DNA of 64,000 bases. It comes from Candidatus Omnitrophota bacterium (GTDB taxonomy: Bacteria > Hinthialibacterota > Hinthialibacteria > OLB16). The notes beneath the pieces were generated by a model. The model worked only from the letters and a program-made list of their open reading frames with translations. It did not search any database and had not been told where the DNA came from. The position numbers and the translations under genes were made by a program. Below, piece after piece: positions 1 to 8,129 of the stretch. Each line of letters opens with the position of its first letter. Position 1 is the stretch's first letter. The stretch is taken from positions 124,001 through 188,000 of the forward strand of contig JACKFH010000008.1 of the NCBI GenBank assembly GCA_020632575.1, read 5' to 3'.

Positions 1-257
1 AGGATGAGTGGATCGAGGAACTCACCTCCAAAACCGACGATCACAAACGTCACATGGAGAAACTGCCGAAGGATCCATGGGGCAACGAGTACAACTACCG
101 CGAGGAGAGCGAGAACGGTCTCGACTTCCCGGACATCTGGTCCAACGGCCCCGACCAGGAGGAAGGCACCGAGGACGATGTGACCAACTGGCAGAGCGAG
201 GACGAAGGCGAAGAGGGCGGAACATCCAGCAGTAGCAGCAGCAGCGGAAACGAATAA
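1..257 (+). CDS. gspG: GspG, T2SS major pseudopilin (3' end only)
   Basis: This is the C-terminal part of the major pseudopilin of a type II secretion system; the reading frame enters from the left edge (codon phase starts at base 3) and ends at TAA 255-257. The visible 84 residues contain the family hallmark DPWGNEYNY followed by an acidic loop ending in the SNGPDQEEGTEDD stretch, which in the GspG family forms the calcium-binding C-terminal loop. The tail ends in an odd run of Ser and Gly (seven Ser) after many Glu residues, longer than usual. The N-terminal methylation helix lies outside the window. It is followed by a hairpin terminator and repeats, and then by gspH-gspM, so it is the first visible gene of the pseudopilin operon. 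Identity is secure; the length of the whole protein cannot be seen. Confidence 0.9.
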   Translation, partial: DEWIEELTSKTDDHKRHMEKLPKDPWGNEYNYREESENGLDFPDIWSNGPDQEEGTEDDVTNWQSEDEGEEGGTSSSSSSSGNE

Positions 258-275
258 CCAACGGACTCCGCACAT

Positions 276-310
276 CCCCGCCCCGAGGCGCAAAAGGCTT
301 CGGGGCGGGG
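276..310 (+). terminator. GC-rich hairpin after gspG
   Basis: A perfect 10-bp stem (CCCCGCCCCG at 276-285 pairing with 301-310) with further pairing into the loop lies 18 bases past the gspG stop. There is no real T-run after it (TTAAC), so it may be a weak terminator or an RNA-stabilising hairpin that sets gspG level apart from the minor pseudopilins. Confidence 0.55.
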
Positions 311-628
311 TTAACAAAAGAGTCTCGCTGCTGTCGCGGACTCAGTGCTCGCGCGGACTTGCAGTCCGTGCGAAAGATTTATCGCGGAGTTGGACTCCGC
401 GTGTAAAAAGCGATTGCTGGAACACGGTTGCTGGAACGCTGATCCGCATCGTTCCAGACCCCATCGGATTCCCATCCGATGGGGGTCATGCGAACGCGAC
501 AAAGCCCGTAAAAGGTGTGGGTTCGATTCGAAGTTTTCGGGAACCGACCGAGCCCGCGACGGGTTCAAACCGCGTCGCTACACACATCGAAGTCCGTTGA
601 AACGGACTCGGGGGTTGTTGAAATTCGG
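311..628. repeat. Intergenic block of palindromic repeats
   Basis: This gene-free stretch between gspG and the next gene holds at least four separate inverted repeats: an 8-bp stem at 383-401, an 11-bp perfect stem at 459-484 (CCCCATCGGAT arms), a GCGACGGGTT...CGCGTCGC hairpin at about 556-579, and AGTCCGTT/AACGGACT at 591-608. The 556-579 motif recurs near 30537, 56500 and 58180, and the GCTGGAACG...ATCGGATTCC motif near 415-480 recurs at about 58100-58160. No coding sequence is credible here. It looks like a REP/BIME-type repeat cluster inside a T2SS operon. Confidence 0.75.
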
Positions 629-642
629 GAAGGAGTAAACCC

Positions 643-951
643 ATGACCACCATCAATCGCGCCTTCCGAAAATTTGTTCACGGCGAGGGCCGGCCCCGCG
701 GGTCGCTCGAACCGACTCTCACCATGTTGCTGATCGGCTTGGTCATGGGAGTCCTGCTTCAATGGATGAATGTCCGCAACCGAGACTTGGTGATCGACAA
801 CCTGGAAACCCGCATCCGGACGCTCGAGATGCGATTGTGGATCGAAAAACAGACCTCCTACCGACCGGGACGCGACGGTTCACCGGATGGGTCGGATTTC
901 AACCAAGGGGGAGAGGGGACAAACGGAGTTTTGATATGCGACGCCGGATGA
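643..951 (+). CDS. Small single-pass membrane protein inside T2SS operon
   Basis: A 102-residue protein of unrecognised family. ATG 643 is preceded by a strong GGAAGGAG ribosome site. One membrane helix is seen at about residues 26-43 (LTMLLIGLVMGVLLQW), preceded by basic residues and followed by a short heptad-like stretch (about 45-68) and a Gly/Asp-rich tail. The 3' end overlaps the likely gspH start by 16 bases, which ties it to the pseudopilin genes by translation. It lacks a prepilin cleavage motif, so it is not a sixth pseudopilin. It could be a lineage-specific T2SS assembly factor, but that is inferred from position only. Confidence 0.7.
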   Translation: MTTINRAFRKFVHGEGRPRGSLEPTLTMLLIGLVMGVLLQWMNVRNRDLVIDNLETRIRTLEMRLWIEKQTSYRPGRDGSPDGSDFNQGGEGTNGVLICDAG

Positions 952-1643
952 ATTTGGCCTGTCGAATGGATTCGAACATTGCTCCCGCGGCAATGACCTC
1001 CCTGTCGCGCCACCCCCGCTCATCCAGGGGGGTGGCGCGGAGCCTTTCGGGAGGCTCGCCGCGAAAGCAATCTTCGAGTCCATTCGCGTATAGCCTCGGA
1101 GATTGTAACCGAGGATTCACCCTGATTGAACTGATTGTGGTGATCGTGATTATCGGAGTCATGTCCTCTCTCGCGGCCATCTCGTTCAAAGGGACTCTCG
1201 GCAGCCAGCGGGCGAAGGGAGTTGTTCAGGATATCAGCATCGCGCTACGCATGGCCCACCAGAAGAGCGTCTTCGAGCAGGAGAAACAGGACATCGTTTT
1301 CAATTTCAAAAAGAACTCGTATCACCGTGAGTTCATGGCGGAGAGGAAACATTCGAGGCGAAAGAAGATCACCGAGGGAGACTTCACCACCCTCCCCGGT
1401 CGATTCCAGTTTCTCCTCGTCTATTTTCCCGACCGGGATGAGGCCGTCTCACGCAGGTACGGTCGGATCAGTTTCTATCCCGACGGCACCTCCACCGACT
1501 CGGTGGTGGTGGTCGGACAAGAGGACCGTGAATCGCGCAACGGTTATTCCGAACTCTTTGTTATCGAGGTTCGGGGGAGCGACAGCAAAGTCACCCTGGT
1601 CGATGACGAGCAGGAAAAGGCGAATTACCTTGCGATGCTCTAA
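936..1643 (+). CDS. gspH: GspH-like minor pseudopilin
   Basis: Minor pseudopilin of the T2SS, an inner-membrane protein that joins the pseudopilus tip. The prepilin signature NRG|FTLIELIVVIV with Glu at +5 of the mature protein begins near base 1113. The start is uncertain: ATG 936 follows a GGGGGAGAGGGG tract and gives a leader of about 59 residues, far longer than the usual 6-25; ATG 948, ATG 966 and GTG 1032 are in-frame alternatives. The long leader contains a perfect palindrome (1007-1038), suggesting that an element inserted here and extended it. The mature region of about 176 residues fits GspH/FimT-type proteins. It overlaps the upstream small gene and the downstream gspI. Confidence 0.85.
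   Translation: MRRRMNLACRMDSNIAPAAMTSLSRHPRSSRGVARSLSGGSPRKQSSSPFAYSLGDCNRGFTLIELIVVIVIIGVMSSLAAISFKGTLGSQRAKGVVQDISIALRMAHQKSVFEQEKQDIVFNFKKNSYHREFMAERKHSRRKKITEGDFTTLPGRFQFLLVYFPDRDEAVSRRYGRISFYPDGTSTDSVVVVGQEDRESRNGYSELFVIEVRGSDSKVTLVDDEQEKANYLAML
1007..1038. repeat. 11-bp perfect inverted repeat within the gspH leader
   Basis: Arms GCGCCACCCCC (1007-1017) and GGGGGTGGCGC (1028-1038) enclose a 10-base loop. It lies in the region that would code the abnormally long prepilin leader of GspH. A stable RNA hairpin is expected just upstream of the conserved part of the gene. Confidence 0.8.
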
Positions 1644-2070
1644 GCCCCTCGGGCGCGATTCTCAAGCGGGTTTCATGTTGATCGAGGTGATGGTGGCCGC
1701 CACTCTGCTCGCGGTCGGTGTCACCGCCGCCATGCAGGCCATCTACCGCTCGCTCGACGCCAGCCAGGAATCGCAGATGTACACCCGCGCCCTGTTCCTC
1801 GCCCAGCGCGCTATGAGCGAAGTCGAAAACGAAGTGAACTTCAACGACCGCTACGATGTGCTCGGCGGTTGGAGAGATTTTGACGAGTCCCCCAATTACG
1901 AATGGAGGGCCTTGATCAGCGAGAACGACGACTTCTGGGTTCGCCGAGTCATTGTCACTGTCAGGTGGGCCAAGAATGTCAACGACCTCCACAACGAGGA
2001 CAAGAATTATTACTACCGGCTTGTGACCGAGGTTCCCATGCCACGGTATCCGGCCGACTACGAAAAATGA
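1630..2070 (+). CDS. gspI: GspI-like minor pseudopilin (TTG start)
   Basis: Minor pseudopilin GspI of the T2SS. The prepilin motif QAG|FMLIEVMVAATLLA with Glu at +5 is clear. I place the start at TTG 1630, 14 bases inside the end of gspH: it lies about 9 bases after AGGAAAAGG and gives a 15-residue leader (LRCSKPLGRDSQAG) of normal length, whereas no ATG exists between the gspH frame and the cleavage site. The mature protein of about 130 residues with the ALFLAQRAMSEVE helix is typical of GspI. Its stop overlaps the gspJ start (ATGA), so the genes are translationally coupled. Confidence 0.88.
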   Translation: MRCSKPLGRDSQAGFMLIEVMVAATLLAVGVTAAMQAIYRSLDASQESQMYTRALFLAQRAMSEVENEVNFNDRYDVLGGWRDFDESPNYEWRALISENDDFWVRRVIVTVRWAKNVNDLHNEDKNYYYRLVTEVPMPRYPADYEK

Positions 2071-3023
2071 ATGACCAAGCGAAGACCTCCCAAGCCGGTT
2101 TCACCCTGGTCGAGATCCTGCTGGCGATCACCATTTTCGTGCTGATCATCGGTTCGATCTACGCTTCGCTATTCGCCGGAGTCAACGCCCTTTCGGCCGG
2201 ACAGGAAAGCATGGAAATCTACCAGACCGCGCGAGCCGGAATGAATCGAATCCTCAAGGACCTCCGTAAGGCCCTCTCCCCAGCCTCTTTCCCCTACGAG
2301 GAGGAGGAAGAGATGTTGGACCAACTCGAAGCGAACTTTTATGGAGGGTACATGGAGGAGGATGACGAGGACCTTCAACTCGTGTTTAAAGGGAGCTCCA
2401 CTCAATTCGAGTGCGCGATCCGTCAGGACACCTCCGATGAGGACGGTCCCAGCATGGATGTGCGGCAGATCCGATACCGAATGGGGGAGGACGAGGAAAA
2501 CACGGTGGTTAAGGAGATTTTTCGGAGCATCCTCATTGCCCGGCTCGAAGACACCTTGCGTCGGAGGCACGAGAAACAACACGGTCCCGAATCGTATTTC
2601 GCGCCGAACGCCTCGAGTGGGTATTTTGAAGACCCGATCGTTCAAACGGTGTGCGATGGAGTCGAGAAGATCGAGTTCGCTTATTACAACGGATTCGAAT
2701 GGCAAACGAGCTGGGATTCCGAGCAGATTGTGATCAACGACTTCTCCCAAGATCTCGAGGACGATCTCCTTCAAGACGAGGACGAGGAAAAGGTCGGCCT
2801 GCCTCAGTTGGTCCGTGTCACCATGACCCTCAAAAACGGCATCGTGATGGAAGCGGCCACCGACGTTCCCGGCAGCGATTTGAATGTCCTGGGTCAAATC
2901 GCCCAAGAAAGCGACTTTGGATCCTCATTTAGGAACAGTCTCAATCGACTGGACCGGCTAAGAATGCGCGCCTCCGACCGCGGTTATAGTCGATCCTCGG
3001 GAAGGAGGAATCGGTTTTACTGA
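2067..3023 (+). CDS. gspJ: GspJ-like minor pseudopilin
   Basis: Minor pseudopilin GspJ of the T2SS. ATG 2067 overlaps the gspI stop by four bases. A short leader ends in SQAG|FTLVEILLAITIFVLI, with Glu at +5. At 318 residues it is longer than the usual 200-240; acidic insertions (EEEEEMLDQ near residue 80 and DLEDDLLQDEDEE near 240) account for much of this. The C-terminus is rich in Arg and Ser (RMRASDRGYSRSSGRR). GspJ caps the pseudopilus with GspI and GspK, whose genes flank it. Its stop TGA overlaps an in-frame upstream ATG of gspK by one base. Confidence 0.88.
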   Translation: MNDQAKTSQAGFTLVEILLAITIFVLIIGSIYASLFAGVNALSAGQESMEIYQTARAGMNRILKDLRKALSPASFPYEEEEEMLDQLEANFYGGYMEEDDEDLQLVFKGSSTQFECAIRQDTSDEDGPSMDVRQIRYRMGEDEENTVVKEIFRSILIARLEDTLRRRHEKQHGPESYFAPNASSGYFEDPIVQTVCDGVEKIEFAYYNGFEWQTSWDSEQIVINDFSQDLEDDLLQDEDEEKVGLPQLVRVTMTLKNGIVMEAATDVPGSDLNVLGQIAQESDFGSSFRNSLNRLDRLRMRASDRGYSRSSGRRNRFY

Positions 3024-3051
3024 TGAAACACGTAACCTCCCCTTCATCACG

Positions 3052-3145
3052 AACCTCTCCCCCTAGCCCCCTCTCCACCAAATGGAGAGGGGTGAGAGTC
3101 GTCCCCCCTCCTCGCAATGCGGGGAGGGGGCTAGGGGGAGAGGTT
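3052..3145. repeat. Nested palindromic element at gspJ-gspK junction
   Basis: A perfect 22-bp inverted repeat (3052-3073 with 3124-3145) encloses two inner hairpins (about 3071-3090 around CCACCAAATGG, and 3101-3127 around CGCAATGCG). Related single hairpins with the CTAGGGGGA motif occur at 31711 and 63371. The element lies between the gspJ stop and the likely gspK ATG at 3152, keeps the frame open, and its right arm supplies the GGGGGAGAGG that acts as the ribosome site of gspK. Confidence 0.88.
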
Positions 3146-3151
3146 CAGGAA

Positions 3152-4471
3152 ATGAACCCTCAACGCGGCATGATCCTCCTTATCGTCATGTGGGTGCTTC
3201 TGATCCTGACCGTCATCGCGTGGACCTACGCTCGTCAGTCGCAAATGGAACTCAAGATGACCGGTTTCCAAACCGACAGTGTGAGAGCCTACTACCTCGC
3301 GCGCGCCGGCGTCGCGCGCGCCATGGTCTACCTTCGGGAGGACAAGTTGAAGGACATGGGAGTGCTCGGCGACGATTCCCTGATCGAGGTCGACGATAAA
3401 GACGAGAACTGGGTGTATGACGCTCCGGCCGAGGCTTGGGGATACAATCCCGACGCCTATGGTTTCGATCCGGATGAGGATGATGAGGAAAAGATCGGCA
3501 CGGAGATCGAAACTGCCAGGGGCAAGTTCTATGTGCGCGTTTTCGATATCTCCGGAAACATGAACCTCAACTTCGCTCGGGTCGAAAATGTTCAACACCT
3601 TCTTGAGATCCTCGGGGTCGAGGAGGACTACGCCATGGCCCTGGCGGCGGCGATTGTCGACTATGTCGACGCCGACGATCAACCCACTATTATAGACGAG
3701 AAGGATATCGATGGGTGGGAGTTCGGAGAGCCTTTAAACGAGGATTATTACTACAACCCTCACCAGGATCCGGCTGAAATCGATGCATTCGGTCCCGAGA
3801 TCATCATGAAGAACGCCCCGCTCAATGCAGTGGAGGAACTCTTGCTGGTTCCTGGGATGACCGAGGTCATCTTCCGTGGCGAAGACGCCAACGGCAACGG
3901 CGAATTGGACGATAACGAAGACGATGGGGATGAGACGCCGCCATTCGATAACGAGGATGGCGAACTCCAACTCGGGTTGAAGGACTTTATCACGGTCTTT
4001 TCCGGCATGTCGGAGGAGCGGCTAGGCAAACCGAACATCAACTCGGCGCCCCTGGAGGTGATCGAAGCGCTCCTGTGGGTCGAGGACGACGCCGGCGATG
4101 GCGCCGAGGGCGCCGCCGAAAAACTCGTGGATTACCGAAATGGGAGCGACGGCTTCCTGGGAAGCGACGATGACAAACGTTTCCGAACCATCGATCACAC
4201 CGACGAGGGAAGCGAGGGCATTGACAAATCGGGGATTGACCCCTCATATCAATCGTTGGCCACACAGGCTTTTGGGGTGGCCTCCGATTACTTCCGAATT
4301 GAATCCACGGCGATCGTGAATAAAGTGAAGAAGACCCTGAAGGTGACCGTGCTGCGCACCTTCACGGAGGAAGTGCAGTTGGGGGGAAGCGACCGCTTTG
4401 AATTCCAACGCGACCAAATTCAAGAAGAACAGGTTAAACTCTTGGTGATTGACTTCGAGGAGGTGGGGTGA
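3152..4471 (+). CDS. gspK: GspK-like minor pseudopilin
   Basis: GspK, the large minor pseudopilin at the tip of the T2SS pseudopilus. I choose ATG 3152 (MNPQRG|MILLIVMWVLL), which gives a short leader before the hydrophobic helix and follows GGGGGAGAGG at a good distance. An in-frame ATG at 3023 would add 43 residues encoded entirely by a palindromic repeat and is less likely. The 439-residue product has the GspK features: the ARSQMELKMT...AYYLARAGVARA helix, a helical domain with LLEILGVEEDYAMALAAAIVDYVD, and GKPNINSAPLEVIEALL, a helix-hairpin-helix-like stretch. Acidic insertions (for example residues 100-125 and 240-275) are notable. GspK lacks the Glu at +5, as usual. Confidence 0.9.
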   Translation: MNPQRGMILLIVMWVLLILTVIAWTYARQSQMELKMTGFQTDSVRAYYLARAGVARAMVYLREDKLKDMGVLGDDSLIEVDDKDENWVYDAPAEAWGYNPDAYGFDPDEDDEEKIGTEIETARGKFYVRVFDISGNMNLNFARVENVQHLLEILGVEEDYAMALAAAIVDYVDADDQPTIIDEKDIDGWEFGEPLNEDYYYNPHQDPAEIDAFGPEIIMKNAPLNAVEELLLVPGMTEVIFRGEDANGNGELDDNEDDGDETPPFDNEDGELQLGLKDFITVFSGMSEERLGKPNINSAPLEVIEALLWVEDDAGDGAEGAAEKLVDYRNGSDGFLGSDDDKRFRTIDHTDEGSEGIDKSGIDPSYQSLATQAFGVASDYFRIESTAIVNKVKKTLKVTVLRTFTEEVQLGGSDRFEFQRDQIQEEQVKLLVIDFEEVG

Positions 4472-4478
4472 CCCTTCC

Positions 4479-6014
4479 ATGGTGAAACAAGCCGGAAAGA
4501 AAAAATCCGGAACCGTGACCGGAATCGAGTACGGGAGGAGCATGGTTCGTGTGGCCACGCTGAGTCTCGGACGAGGGGGCAGAGTTCAGGTCCGCTCGCT
4601 CTCCGCCGCCTCGGTGAAACCGGCTCGGCCTGGTGTCGTGGAGGACCTTCGCGAGGCCCGCATTCAGGCCTTGAAGGAGGCTCTGTCCAAACATCAGCGT
4701 GACCTCGGAACGGTCATTGTGGGGGCCTCCCGCGACGAGGTCGTTTCACGGTTCGTGAGCCTCCCTTCCGGAGAGGCCGCCGAAATTCGCGACATGCTGT
4801 TCTTCGATGTGGAACGGCACATCCCTTTTTCTCCCGATGACGCGGAAATTTCCTACCGGATCGTGGAGCAGGTGGGCGCCAACGAATCGCGTGTCCTGAT
4901 GGTGGCGTCGAAACGATCCGATTTGTATCACCTACTCGATGACTTGGACAAAACGGGGGTGCAACCCGACCGGATCGATGTCGACGTGCACGGGTGCGGG
5001 TATTCGTTCGCTCGAAATGGAGTGGGTAACGGCGAACCGTTCGCGGTTCTCGACCTCGATTTGAAATCCTCCCGCATGTCGTTGATCGTGGACAACGGTC
5101 TGCGGTTCTCGCGGGCGATCCACATCGGAGTCGGTTCGCTCAAAGAGGGGGACTCGGCTCTGCCCACCCTTCAGACCGATTCCTCGGATTGGTCGGAGGA
5201 ACTCCACGATTGGTGGAAAAATCTGGTCCGAAACATCGTCCGTTCCCTGGCCGGATTCGCCCATGAGGAACATGGCGCGGAACCGAGAAAACTCATTATC
5301 ACCGGGGTCGGTTCAAGGATCGAGGGGCTTCCGGAGGCGCTACAAAAAGAGATCGACCTTCCCGTGGAGGTGCTCGACCCGATCGAATCGGGCAAGGGGA
5401 CGGAAAACACGACCGCCTACTCCTGCGCCATCGGTCTCGCGCTCGAGGAGTTGGAAAAAGAACACCACATCAACCTCATCCCCGAGGAGATCTACGAGAG
5501 GTACGCCGCGGCGCACCGGAAACGGTTCATGTTCAACACTTTGTTCCTGGTCTTCATTAACCTCTTTCTCCTTGGCGGGTGGGCCGGTCACGCTTTCTGG
5601 CACAAGCAGCAAACACTCCGGATCTATCAAAACAAGATCGCCAAGATCCAACCGAAGATTGCCGACATCAAGAACATTCAGGAAAAACAAAAAGTCATCG
5701 CGGAAAATATGGATTTGGAGCACACCGCTTTCGATGTGACCGCCGATATTTTCTACCGAACGAGAGATCGGGTCCGAATTCGCCAGTACAATTTCAAAAA
5801 GTCCGACTCGGTCGATCTCGATCTAGAGGTTTTCGACCGTCAGGACCAGGTCGACTATGTCAAGGATTTGGGAGAATCCCCTCATTTCTGCGGCGTCATT
5901 GAGCCGGGCCGAAGCAACGTTCATCGCTGGCCGAAAACGTTCGGCGAAAACCTGGTCACCCAGGATGTCAGCGGCCTCACCGCGAAAATTTGTTCGAACA
6001 AGGAATTCAAGTAA
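4479..6014 (+). CDS. gspL: GspL/PilM-type inner-membrane assembly protein
   Basis: The protein links the cytoplasmic ATPase to the pseudopilus assembly platform in T2SS. The N-terminal about 330 residues have the actin-like fold seen in GspL and PilM (TVTGIEYGRSMVRVA, FFDVERHIPF, and the nucleotide-site-like IITGVGSRIEGL). A membrane helix lies at about 350-372 (FNTLFLVFINLFLLGGWAG), followed by a coiled region and a small ferredoxin-like periplasmic domain, as in PilN/GspL. ATG 4479 follows GAGGAGGTGGGG; GTG 4482 is an alternative. It lies 7 bases after gspK and 12 bases before gspM. At 511 residues it is somewhat longer than enterobacterial GspL (about 400). Confidence 0.85.
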   Translation: MVKQAGKKKSGTVTGIEYGRSMVRVATLSLGRGGRVQVRSLSAASVKPARPGVVEDLREARIQALKEALSKHQRDLGTVIVGASRDEVVSRFVSLPSGEAAEIRDMLFFDVERHIPFSPDDAEISYRIVEQVGANESRVLMVASKRSDLYHLLDDLDKTGVQPDRIDVDVHGCGYSFARNGVGNGEPFAVLDLDLKSSRMSLIVDNGLRFSRAIHIGVGSLKEGDSALPTLQTDSSDWSEELHDWWKNLVRNIVRSLAGFAHEEHGAEPRKLIITGVGSRIEGLPEALQKEIDLPVEVLDPIESGKGTENTTAYSCAIGLALEELEKEHHINLIPEEIYERYAAAHRKRFMFNTLFLVFINLFLLGGWAGHAFWHKQQTLRIYQNKIAKIQPKIADIKNIQEKQKVIAENMDLEHTAFDVTADIFYRTRDRVRIRQYNFKKSDSVDLDLEVFDRQDQVDYVKDLGESPHFCGVIEPGRSNVHRWPKTFGENLVTQDVSGLTAKICSNKEFK

Positions 6015-6026
6015 GGAAGAGAAACA

Positions 6027-6611
6027 ATGGCTTTCCTACAGTCGAAACGAGAAAAATTCCTCATGAGCGTCACCGCGCTGGTGGTCTTGGCCGGTGGGGG
6101 TTACCTGTTTGTGGGTCAACCGCTCTTCGCCATGTATACCGATATGGACACCAAGATCTCCAACGCGAAAAGCTCTTGGGAGGAAGACAAAGAGAGTTTT
6201 ATCAATTCCGAGAAGCTGAGAGCCCGGTTCGAAAAGAGCCGAGAAGCCCTGGTGATCGAGGGAGAAGAAGCCGAGAAGCGTCAACGGATTCTTCAGGACC
6301 TGACCACTTTGTTGGAAGAGACCGAGATTTCCCCGCAATCCAGCCAGATGAACTCCACCGACCGGATCGATGACGATTTCGTGATCTATTCGTTCAGTTG
6401 CAAGACCATCTACACGGATTGGCCGAAGCTCGCTCGTCTCCTCTATGAGATCGAGAACTCGGACGCGATTCTCGAGGTGAGTCGGATGAATGTCAAAAGA
6501 AACAACCGGCGGTCATTCGGCGACCAGGAACAAGCCGAGCTGGTGGTTGACCTAGAGATATCTCGTCTGGTTGAAAACAAAGTCGAAAGGCGTCGACGTG
6601 CTCGAAGATAA
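6027..6611 (+). CDS. gspM: GspM/PilO-like inner-membrane protein
   Basis: A 194-residue bitopic protein with a membrane helix at about residues 13-31 (SVTALVVLAGGGYLFVG), a coiled-coil (about 40-90) and a small alpha/beta domain (about 115-185). This layout is that of GspM/PilO, which dimerises with GspL/PilN in the inner membrane. The very basic C-terminus (ERRRRARR) is unusual. A GGAAGAGA ribosome site precedes ATG 6027. Placement directly after gspL supports the call; sequence identity to GspM is weak, as is normal for this family. Confidence 0.78.
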   Translation: MAFLQSKREKFLMSVTALVVLAGGGYLFVGQPLFAMYTDMDTKISNAKSSWEEDKESFINSEKLRARFEKSREALVIEGEEAEKRQRILQDLTTLLEETEISPQSSQMNSTDRIDDDFVIYSFSCKTIYTDWPKLARLLYEIENSDAILEVSRMNVKRNNRRSFGDQEQAELVVDLEISRLVENKVERRRRARR

Positions 6612-6659
6612 AAAGGCCCCTCTTCCTGAAACCGAATCGGAAAGCGAAAGGAGCCCCGC

Positions 6660-7247
6660 ATGAATACACGTGTTGAGTTATTAGTGTACACCCTTCTCAT
6701 AGTGATGGCGGCAGTCGCCAGCTACTTTCTAGTCACCGACGTTCTGGCGGCGCGAGTTGAACGCGCCGAGGACGAAAGCAACGGCGTCGAGATATTTGTC
6801 GAGGCGACCCCGGCGAGTTTGGATCCAACTCCGCTTGAGACGGCCATCGCCGTCTTCAGGGAGCGCGATCTATTCGCGGACCTGGTGACTCCCTTGCCGA
6901 CTCCCACCAAGGAGATCCTTCCCACCCCAACCCCGACCATCGAACCGATGCCTCAAAACTGGTCGGTCGCGAATATCCTGGGTGGCGAGGGAAAACGGAT
7001 CGCGCAGATTGTCACTGGCGACGGAAAAAAACGAGTTTATCGAGAGGGGGATTTTGTCCCCTATATGTCGAGAAGCTGGACCGATGCCGCGGTTAGTTTC
7101 GGCATTTTGAAGATCGAGGAGGATCGGGTTCTCCTCATAAGGAAAAACGACTTACAATTGGGTTGGCTCTACATGGGCGGCGGCGCTCAGCTGGAAACGC
7201 AACTTCCGGAGGGGGCCAAACTCCCGCCCGGGGTCACGTTGCCATAG
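6660..7247 (+). CDS. GspC/PilP-like T2SS inner-membrane protein
   Basis: A 195-residue protein with an N-terminal membrane helix (about 8-27), a Pro/Thr-rich linker (PTPTKEILPTPTPTIEPMPQ, about 82-101) and a C-terminal beta domain (WSVANILGGEGKRIAQIV...GWLY). This is the layout of the GspC homology region/PilP fold, which contacts the GspD secretin in the periplasm. An AAAGGAG site precedes ATG 6660. It closes the visible operon; there is no PDZ domain. It lies 48 bases after gspM. GspD, E and F are not in this window. Confidence 0.65.
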   Translation: MNTRVELLVYTLLIVMAAVASYFLVTDVLAARVERAEDESNGVEIFVEATPASLDPTPLETAIAVFRERDLFADLVTPLPTPTKEILPTPTPTIEPMPQNWSVANILGGEGKRIAQIVTGDGKKRVYREGDFVPYMSRSWTDAAVSFGILKIEEDRVLLIRKNDLQLGWLYMGGGAQLETQLPEGAKLPPGVTLP

Positions 7248-7285
7248 ACGATTGTTTTTTTCATTGAGATAAGGGAGGTGGACTG

Positions 7286-8080
7286 GTGAAAAAGTTTTTT
7301 ATTTGGGCTTTGGCGGCTCCTCTGTTTATATCGCTCGGCGCATTCGGGAAACCGGTGACTGAGACAGTTCATTTGGTGAATGGAAAAGACCTGTCGCCAT
7401 TTTATGTTTTTCTCAAAGGTATCGGCCGCGACGACAACAAGGACAATGTCTTCTCGATTGAGGATGGCATGCTCAAGATCACCGGTCAGCATTGGGGGTG
7501 CGTGACCACCCATGAAGAATACGAAGACTATCGTCTGGTCGCCGAGTTCAAATGGGGAGGACCCACTTGGGGAGACCGTAAAATGGCCACCCGGGATTCC
7601 GGCATTCTGGTCCATTCTGTTGGGGAGGATGGAGGCTATGGCGGAACCTGGATGCACTCGATCGAACTTCAGATTATTGAGGGTGGAACCGGCGATTTTA
7701 TCGTGGTCGGTGACAAGTCCGACAATTTTTCAATCACCGCCGAGGTCGCTGACGAAAAGCAAGGGAGTTCTTATGTCTTCGAGGATGGAGGCAAGGAAGC
7801 AACCATAACCTCCGGTCGGATCAACTGGTGGGGCCGCGATCCCGATTGGGAGGATACCATCGATTTTCGAGGCGACCAGGATGTGGAAAATCCAGTCGGA
7901 GAGTGGAACACCCTCGAGGCGGTTGTCGATGGGGACATGATCGAAATTCATCTCAATGGCGTTCTGGTCAACCGGGCCACAAAGGTTCGTCCGAGTTCCG
8001 GGAAGATCCAGGTGCAATCCGAGGGCGCCGAGATCTGGTTCCGGAAACTCGATCTTTATCCATTGGATAGATCGAAATAA
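7286..8080 (+). CDS. Secreted DUF1080 (3-keto-disaccharide hydrolase-like) protein
   Basis: A 264-residue secreted protein with a signal peptide (about 1-21, ending ISLGAFG). It starts at GTG 7286, eight bases after a strong GGGAGGTGG. The body matches the DUF1080 concanavalin-like fold: DLSPFYVFL near the start, the core DYRLVAEFKWGGPTW with RDSGILVHS, the SIELQIIEGGTGD strand, and the ending GKIQVQSEGAEIWFRKLDL. Some members cleave 3-keto-glycosides; a substrate cannot be read here. It stands 38 bases after the T2SS genes and may be T2SS or plain Sec cargo. Such proteins are very frequent in Planctomycetota and relatives. Confidence 0.85.
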   Translation: MKKFFIWALAAPLFISLGAFGKPVTETVHLVNGKDLSPFYVFLKGIGRDDNKDNVFSIEDGMLKITGQHWGCVTTHEEYEDYRLVAEFKWGGPTWGDRKMATRDSGILVHSVGEDGGYGGTWMHSIELQIIEGGTGDFIVVGDKSDNFSITAEVADEKQGSSYVFEDGGKEATITSGRINWWGRDPDWEDTIDFRGDQDVENPVGEWNTLEAVVDGDMIEIHLNGVLVNRATKVRPSSGKIQVQSEGAEIWFRKLDLYPLDRSK

Positions 8081-8129
8081 GTCCAACCCCGCGCATCCCT
8101 TGACCTTTGAATAAGGAGGGTGAAAATCC

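Noticed and set aside
345..638. 97-codon open frame between gspG and the small membrane protein gene
   Set aside because: It consists of palindromic repeats and has no ribosome site or protein-like composition.
2169..2906. Long minus-strand open frame inside gspJ
   Set aside because: It is a shadow of gspJ, whose motifs are clear; there is no ribosome site or recognisable protein.
3023..3151. N-terminal extension of GspK from ATG 3023
   Set aside because: The 43 extra residues are encoded by a palindromic repeat and would push the prepilin helix away from the N-terminus; ATG 3152 has a good ribosome site.
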